Shown here piece after piece: positions 57,395 through 64,000 of a stretch of 64,000 bases of DNA. A program made the position numbers and the translations under genes. The stretch's first letter is position 1; every line of letters begins with the position of its first letter. Source of the stretch: Chalara sp. BL73 (taxonomy: Eukaryota > Ascomycota > Leotiomycetes > Helotiales); contig CAKJVC010000092.1 of the NCBI GenBank assembly GCA_918026815.1, positions 1 to 64,000 on the forward strand, read 5' to 3'. The notes under the pieces are model-generated. The model ran no database searches. It saw only the letters and a list, made by a program, of their open reading frames with translations, and was not told the DNA's origin.

Positions 57395-60300
57395 ATGTAT
57401 CAGATTTTTGATACATACAGAGCATACAAAGCCAAGGAGCAAAAGGTTCTTTCTTGGCTGAAGGATCGTGTAAAGGATATTGGAGGGAACAGCTACATCA
57501 AGAAGGCGCCGGACCATGAAATCCCCATCAACAGAATTCCAAATATTGTAGAGGTTTGTGGGCATTTTTCAAAGATTTCTTGGCTTAAGGATGGCGCAGG
57601 TTGTTGTCCTTGAGCAATATAGCGATCTAGTACTGCACGGTGATGGATCAAGTTCGTGCCTGGCCTGCTTTCTTCCAGGTCTCATGAAATAAACAGCAAT
57701 TATACAGACTACCATAGGCCTCATTTATTTCATGGGGCATATCTAGCTGCTGGCATAGACCTTTCATATGAGTTTCGAACCACATCTAGTTCTACTGACG
57801 GCCTCTAGTTTCTGATATCTCATGGGCAGTTGTTACCAACATACCTTCATGTATTGCTTCGAGACTTAATCGTTCAAAGAAAGGAAGCCTCCGCTTACTA
57901 CAAAGCAACCGGCTCCGGGAATGCGAAGGCTGAGGCAGGTCATGCTCACTACTTGGTGGTATTGGAGGGCGCCTTGAACGCGTTCGATAAAGCTGCAGCG
58001 CTTTGCAAGGGTAGCGTAAAGACTCGTGTAGTCAATAAAGCTGCCCCTGCCCACAGCCGCTCAGACGTCGCCTTCAACAATCTCTTTATTTCTTTAGAAG
58101 TAGAAGGGTCTTCTACTCCCGTAAATGATCAAACTTGGACGAGCAACGAGGAGAGCGACAAGGAGGATGTGGGCTTGAACGAGGCAACGGAATCCAAGAA
58201 CGGCAATGGAAAATGGAAAGGGAAAGGGAGTAAGAGCAAGGGAAAGGGCAAGGGAAAGGGCAGGGGTAAAAACACCTTAAAGTCATCTCAGGAAGCTACA
58301 ACACCTGATGCATGGGACTTCCAGCTGAAAGGAACCGATAAATCTGATCTGAATAGCGACGACGATCTCTACTTCATGATCTACTGTTTCTTCAAAGATT
58401 TCAATTCTGTACGAGAATACATTCAGGAGCGGTGGTGCGATTACCAAGATGGTCTCTTGGCTTTATCCGCGGTGTCTCTTGTTACAAACACTGCTTTTGA
58501 ATTATTCCAAAGGGCGGAAAAGGAACTTCTATCGCAGATCCCGAGTAGAGACCCTCTTCGGCAATATCAAGGAATGGCGCATTTGCTTTTTTTCGACCGT
58601 GGATTGGCCCAGTAAGCAACTCGGGTGGAGAGTAAACTTCCTATTCCGAGACTTTTTCATGAACAACTCTATTTGTCTCGGGAGAGAATCTCCTCATTGG
58701 AGTTCTATCTCTCAGCAATATTATGGAGATAAAGAGACACCTCATGAATCATGTCTTAGATTCAGAGACCTTCTTTGTTAGACAAATCTAACTTGCCCAT
58801 GTTGTAGTGTGGATTATGCCCAGGCTGAAAAACGTTATGCAGACAATATTGAGGTCATGGATGAGCAATTCTATGATGAGATGCAGTGGGTCTGTATGGA
58901 TATAAACAATGCCCTGGAAGCCTGGTTAGTTCTTCCCGTGGCACCCTAACGAAGGGAGCTTCGAGGATGAATGCTGCTAACAAATATCAAAGGCTCCATC
59001 TCTGCCCTCCGGGCAAGGTTCCCACTGTAGTAGATTTCTTACAAGAGAATGTGGACTATCGGCCTAGCGACGTTAAAGGCAAGATGCTTCGGGATAAGCG
59101 AATAGTGCATGAACTCTTACAAGAAGGCACAATGATGAGAGCGATTAGGAAGTATAATGAGAATTTCTCCATTCCTGGTGAAGACGAATTTACTCTTGGA
59201 ATTATTCGAATGATGACTACGAGACAGGTTCCTATATGGCTGGTAGGATCTCCCATCATCATGACCCTTAACATCTATGAATGCTGATGCTTGATCTACA
59301 GATCTTTGCAACCAGGGTTCAGGTTGATATCCGCTGTATCTTAGAAAATGATGCCATTCGTTGCCACGAAGAGCTTCAGATGATGGGAAAGCGCATCAAT
59401 TTCACCCTGGGAAGCTATTGCAACTTTACAAAAAACACTTTCTTACCGCACCACCCAGCTATTAAAATAACCCTAAATGAAATTGCGTGCTGGATCACAT
59501 ACGATTTCGCAGAGCCGGATCGCAGAAATCTTTTCCGCAGAAACGGTATCGATCAAGAACTGGAGCCATTCTATTATTTGCGCCGGAATCCCACCCTCTG
59601 TGGCCTTATGATATTCCGATTCTCTTTGACCATGAATGAGCTTGGGCTAAAAACTGCAAATCAGTGGGGATCAACGAGTAAGCGAGATTTCTGAAAGATG
59701 TATGTCAATTAATCTATTTGAGCTGACATTGAACCTTCTATAGTTGCTGTCGCTCATCTATACAACGCCCTAACGCATGAGGTTGACGATTTCCCTCAAT
59801 GGCCAGATATGGAAGCTCTAGTTTTGATTCACTCGAATCAACGCATATTCTGGCTAGATCGTCTCCCTGAAAGTCCTGCCCAGTATTCCAGCTCATATGA
59901 ACGTGCCACAGGCGTCACTTCAATGATAAAACAGCGCAGAACCACCACTAATGGATCCATGATAACACCCAGTGAAATACGGTCGCGGGGTATTGCTCCT
60001 GTCTCAGTGGTGTCAAAAATCTTCTGGGAGCGGTTCTGTTTTGATCACGGCCATTCAAAGCCTACACTCCCTGAGATCGAGCAAATCCTCAACTCCACGT
60101 CCCAGGCAGAGCTAGAACTATCACTCTCGGGCCTTACGGTTCTCAATATCACCGGAAGAGCTCCTCAGTTCCAGTCCATGGTTGCGAAAGATTCGTGTCA
60201 AAATGCATCGCAGAAAGAATTGACAAGGCAGTTCGAAGAAACCCGTGCATTGACAAACATACAGCTTCTAGATACCCTGAGTACTCTTGTCTCTCAGGAG

Positions 60301-60606
60301 GCATACGCGCTCAACTTTGACTACTTCTCCTTCCACATTCGATGCACTCTCATATTGAAGGCGATCTACGCAGAGTTTGTGCCTGAAATTGATGACATGG
60401 GAGAGGAAGCGTTGGACTGGGGGAACGGCGAGCTGCCTCTTATCCCACACTATGTGTTCCAGCTTCTGCTTGATGAGCAGAAAAAAGATGATGCATTTGT
60501 CAAGCTCAGTGGCGCCATGGAGCGTATTTTAAAAGACGAGGGTAATCGGGAAATTATCGCCGTGCGAGAATTTGTTGGAATCGACCCAGTGGATATAAAA
60601 TATTGA
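57395..60606 (+). CDS. DUF6604-family protein, 864 residues
   Basis: Six exons (57395-57553, 57809-58611, 58808-58924, 58966-59242, 59302-59677, 59744-60606) join in phase. The N-terminal DUF6604 domain starts MYQIFDTYRAYKAKEQKVLSW and continues after intron 1 (LHVLLRDLIVQRKEASAYYK). Residues about 165-225 are low-complexity and charged, including a run of Gly/Lys dipeptides (GKGKGKGRGK). Helical regions follow (RYADNIEVMDEQFYDEMQWV; HLCPPGKVPTVVDFLQENVD), and the C-terminal 290 residues are helical without known motif. DUF6604 proteins are common in filamentous ascomycetes and uncharacterised. Intron 3 (58925-58965) is only 41 bp but has a perfect CCCTAAC branch site. The first intron is long at 255 bp. 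Confidence 0.82.
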
Positions 60607-62157
60607 TGGAAATACAAATAGTGGCATCTTAGGAGCATTCTAAATCGCTCACCTGCCAATAAACTAAATACACAGTAAACTCCACTGACCGGTTTCTCCT
60701 AAAGCGGCGGGGCTTTCTTTCTCATATTACAGGATCTCATCTACTACGGACAGATATTACCACTTTTGGTAATTGATCATAGAAAGCAGAACAGTAGTAT
60801 CATGATATAAGCTACAGCAGCTAGCCAGCGAAGTCGGGTCAGCCTGCTTGTATGTGGCGCTGGCTACGAACCTTCTAGCTATACTGCGGCTACAGCCAGA
60901 GATACAAAGAGGAGCTCGATCACAGCTTATAGTTGACTCACTTTACAGTCTTTGATGGTATAGATTGCGGGCGTCCGATGAAAGCCAGGGCCATTACTGA
61001 TCTTAAAATACGTCCACGCGTCGATAATATCTGATGATTAAGATTACCTCCGATTTTTCAACATAAAAGGTATCGACACGAGGAAGGCAAGTCGGATTTT
61101 GCTCTACACGTTTCCTTATACACATCAAACTCAAGACTACGAACCGGTGACTCGAGAGCTTCCTCTCGATTCACAACGTACGATATACTTCGACGCGACA
61201 CGCTGTACCGGGTGTAGGATCGAAAATTTACGGGCAGGATAAGAGCTTCTATATTGGTTTACTACGACGCTTTGGACAAGAGAATTGCTAGATAGGGCGG
61301 CTGTATTCTTCTCAGTGTGATCCTCCAGCGATAGTGGCGCGTGATACGGAAAGACCTTAACACACAGATACAAAGAGTATAGGACTGATAAATAGACTTA
61401 TGACGAGCAAGGAGGGTTTTTTTTTAGTAGACTATATCATAGGATGGTGGCCGTGAGCGTGCAAATCGATTCTGTGCAGAACGTGACAATCAAGTCTTTA
61501 TGGACACTGACACGAAGCCACTACCACAAAGAGGCTGAATGAGTAAAAGCCAAAGTTCTGGATTAGAATTGAAGATACCCGGGTTCTTTTATTCATCCTT
61601 TACTAACTGGAGCTTACAATAACTAAGCTGGGGACTTGTATAAATGATTATGTGAGATAGCGCGTTACGCAGCTAAAATGACCACGGATTTTTGTTTTTT
61701 TTTTCAAATTAAGAAAAGCTACAGCAGCTGAGTGTGTCAAATATGAAATAATGAATGGGCTAATGCGTGTTTATAAAGGCGAACCAACAGCATAAGTAAT
61801 ATAATCGCTCTAGCCTACGCAACTTGCTCATAGCTTATCAAGGTGAAAAGTTATGTCAAACTCCCTGAAATGGTAGTCCTTTGTTATCATTAGATACGAT
61901 ATTTGATGATTGCTATGACATCGCCTCGCTTTTATGTAGCCATCACCCTATCAGCAAACATCCGGCTAATATGCTTCCATGGTCCGCTGTTGTATGCATT
62001 CAATATGTACCCTAGAAGTAAGAGCATCCTTAAGTATTCTTTCCTATGCAGATTAAGAATCGCTGGTCTCGAAAGTTGAAAGACTAATGCAACGCCAAAG
62101 CACCAATAATTTAACACCCCAGTAATCGCGCCCGTCATGATTATCATTCATTAAGAC
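60607..62157. other. Gene-poor spacer, 1.55 kb
   Basis: AT-rich convergent spacer between the DUF6604 gene and the right-edge gene. No coding stretch or RNA gene recognised. Confidence 0.5.
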
Positions 62158-64000
62158 CTAGGTGGCCTCAAGGTGTCGAACTAGGAGCGGACTTCCGTCG
62201 CGAAGGATGACACTTTCGCGCATGTGCAGCGAATCATAAAGTTGATCGCTTATTTTTGCGTTATACTGCACGTAAGCTAGCGCCTTCACCCTGCGCCGCT
62301 CTCGTTCCTGTACGATAGAGTCCATTACTTTCTCCCTTATGATAGACTTTTGGTTGACCCAACCTTCAAACGACCCCAAGTGATCATTTTCAAGAATATG
62401 CTTGAGTAACTGGAATGGCAAGTTCAGAAAGATTCTCGACAGAATGGATGAAGTAGAAGAATTAAGCCCTGCTTTCCCTCCTTCGTGATCGCCTGGATGA
62501 TCTCCAAATTTTAGTAAGCTTAGCCGAGGATTCTGTGCAGGAGGGCGATCTTGAGGCATAGCTGGAAGCCTACGGTTATGTTGTGGATCGGGGGCCGAGA
62601 TATCAAGCTGGAAACCGGCTGGAAAATGGGTACAGACGAAGTCCAAAGCACTGTGAAGTATAATATCAACAATAGGACCATATGTTGGAGATCCATCCAC
62701 CTGTCCTAAACCTCTCCAATTAGGCCCAAGGCCTCCATCGAGAGCAAAGTCAAGAGCCTTTTCTATCGTGTCCCAGTTCAATAACATTGACGCAACTTCA
62801 ACGCCACGCTTTAGTACGGGAGGTACTTCTAATATATGGCCAGCAGCTGCGTATCCCAGTGCCTCATCAAAACGTTCCGCATGGGTACCGAGGCTTGGTG
62901 CAAGTGGATGTATATTCTTTGGTATATGTGGCATGCCGACATTAGGAGTTAAGAGTGGTCCACCGTAAAGTCTTTGCATAGCCATCCAAAATCCATCAGA
63001 GCGAAGGAAACGATCGTTCGATTCGATTAAGAGAGATTTCCCGTCAGTACGTTGAATCTGAGGATTCTGAGCTCGCATAAGGGCCTTCAATTTTGGACTG
63101 CGAGCAAGAATGAGATTGTGGCCAGGGACCCTCAGTGGACGAGCACGGTCATCTGAGTAGCGAAGTTCAAGCTCCCAATCGGCAAATTCACAATCGGAGA
63201 ATTGGCTTTGTAAGTAGAACACAAGCCCATCGTAGTGATCTACGTCGGCTGGACCTTGTATAGGATAGCTGAGCCTGGAAGGTGGAGGGATATTTGTATT
63301 GTTAGCAGGATGAGGCCTTGGCTGATAAGGATATGTACGGCCATCTTCAACGATCCCATTTCGTTCCTTTGGAACACCTGTATGAATATGTTGACTATGG
63401 AAACCGGATTCCTGCTCGTTGATGGCAGGTGACTGCGAACCATGGAAACTATGTGGTGTGGGTGGATCATAGGTGGCTGGTCGAGAGTTGTCGGTCCCGA
63501 AAGGCGTAGGGGAAGGTGAATAATTATCCATTACGCCATGTGCCACTTGACTTTGAACGTAGTTATCTAAGCCCAGACCATTGTTGATCAACTTCTCCTG
63601 TTGTTGATGCATGCTTGGTGGAGGCAGCGGTCCCATCACAGTGTACCCGTTCGGGATATGCTGTACAGGTCTTCCGTCAGAGAGAGAAGGATTCGTTCGA
63701 GAATGTGACAGAGATTGGTATGGGTGTGGAGGAACATTGCCTGCAGATACAGGAGGAGCTGGTGACGAGTTGTTGGACTCAGGATACCCACCAAATACGA
63801 GGCTTCCGGTGCTTGGATGGGCTTGGTGTATCTGGTGCCACTGCTGCTGCCCATCCAGAGTGTTTTGAGATGGAACTGAAACATGCCCTGTCGTGATATT
63901 AGGTCGAGTTTGGCTTGCGGGGACAAACGCGGGTGGCATATGAAAGGCTGACCGCGAAGTTGACGTTGAGGGATCAGAGAGATCAGCTTTGCGTTCTGGT
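62158..64000 (-). CDS. BTB/POZ-like protein, 5' end beyond the window
   Basis: The frame is open from the right edge to the stop at 62158 (at least 614 residues). An ATG at 63939 is internal or a possible start; upstream codons stay open to the edge, so I treat it as partial. The N-terminal 225 residues are Pro/Ser/Gln/Asn-rich and disordered. At about residues 235-330 (from that ATG) lies a BTB-like domain: DHYDGLVFYLQSQFSDCEF, WELELRY, LRVPGHNLILARSPKLKALM, with the H-x-LILARSP core typical of BTB folds. The helical remainder (AAAGHILEVPPVLKRGVEVA; QLLKHILENDHLGSFEGWVN) resembles the C-terminal part of fungal BTB-like proteins of unknown function. Probably a nuclear or cytosolic adaptor; function not known. 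Confidence 0.75.
   Translation of the reverse strand, partial: PERKADLSDPSTSTSRSAFHMPPAFVPASQTRPNITTGHVSVPSQNTLDGQQQWHQIHQAHPSTGSLVFGGYPESNNSSPAPPVSAGNVPPHPYQSLSHSRTNPSLSDGRPVQHIPNGYTVMGPLPPPSMHQQQEKLINNGLGLDNYVQSQVAHGVMDNYSPSPTPFGTDNSRPATYDPPTPHSFHGSQSPAINEQESGFHSQHIHTGVPKERNGIVEDGRTYPYQPRPHPANNTNIPPPSRLSYPIQGPADVDHYDGLVFYLQSQFSDCEFADWELELRYSDDRARPLRVPGHNLILARSPKLKALMRAQNPQIQRTDGKSLLIESNDRFLRSDGFWMAMQRLYGGPLLTPNVGMPHIPKNIHPLAPSLGTHAERFDEALGYAAAGHILEVPPVLKRGVEVASMLLNWDTIEKALDFALDGGLGPNWRGLGQVDGSPTYGPIVDIILHSALDFVCTHFPAGFQLDISAPDPQHNRRLPAMPQDRPPAQNPRLSLLKFGDHPGDHEGGKAGLNSSTSSILSRIFLNLPFQLLKHILENDHLGSFEGWVNQKSIIREKVMDSIVQERERRRVKALAYVQYNAKISDQLYDSLHMRESVILRDGSPLLVRHLEAT

Noticed and set aside
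58449..58781. Plus-strand open frame overlapping the DUF6604 gene
   Set aside because: It lies in another frame of exon 2 and runs into intron 2; the DUF6604 frame joins in phase on both sides.

Overview
The window looks like a filamentous ascomycete genome. Genes are split by short introns (41-255 bp, mostly GT...CTAAC-like...AG). The gene content is typically fungal: a Zn2Cys6 regulator, an anion:cation-symporter type MFS carrier, DUF6604, UstYa/DUF3328, an I78-type inhibitor, a STAND N-terminal domain and a reticulon. A leotiomycete is plausible, but that is a guess from gene types only. All calls come from reading the sequence; exon junctions were checked for reading phase by hand, and coordinates may be off by a base or so.

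Left part (1-14.5 kb). A foldback element (679-880) is followed by a decayed fungal-specific regulator (1994-3723). Next comes a coherent catabolic locus: an MFS carrier (5524-7057, minus), a Zn2Cys6 regulator (7893-10127, minus) and, divergent from it, a fused enzyme (10925-14527, plus) with two hydroxy-acid dehydrogenase modules followed by a four-carbon acid-sugar kinase. Together they suggest uptake, sensing, oxidation and phosphorylation of threonate/erythronate-like acids. A miniature inverted-repeat element lies upstream of the carrier, and a relative lies at 40.5 kb.

Middle (14.5-33.5 kb). Reticulon, J-domain protein, a STAND-N/ankyrin-like protein, a small secreted protein, an RRN11-like Pol I factor whose frame is broken, and a signal-anchored membrane protein, separated by long gene-poor spacers.

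RiPP locus (33.5-36.1 kb). This is the most exciting part. A UstYa-family (DUF3328) gene with both HxxHC motifs is divergent from a two-exon gene for a secreted repeat precursor. The precursor has a signal peptide, then four units sharing an invariant 14-residue stretch (core YDNPKTATLPY), separated by dibasic Kex2-type sites. This is the architecture of dikaritin-type ribosomal peptides. All 14 codons of the conserved stretch vary synonymously among the four copies with no amino-acid change, so the peptide itself appears to be selected.

Repeat-rich spacer (36.1-42.3 kb). AT-rich DNA with degenerate coding stretches, a MITE copy and a gag-like retroelement relic with stops of the kind made by C-to-T change.

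Right part (42.3-64 kb). TMA20/MCT-1 homologue, a compact I78 inhibitor, a Ser/Thr-rich membrane protein, a kelch membrane protein, an aldo-keto reductase pseudogene, a NIP30/FAM192A-type nuclear protein, an amino-acid transporter with a probable GC-AG intron, a DUF6604 protein, and a BTB-like gene that runs off the right edge.
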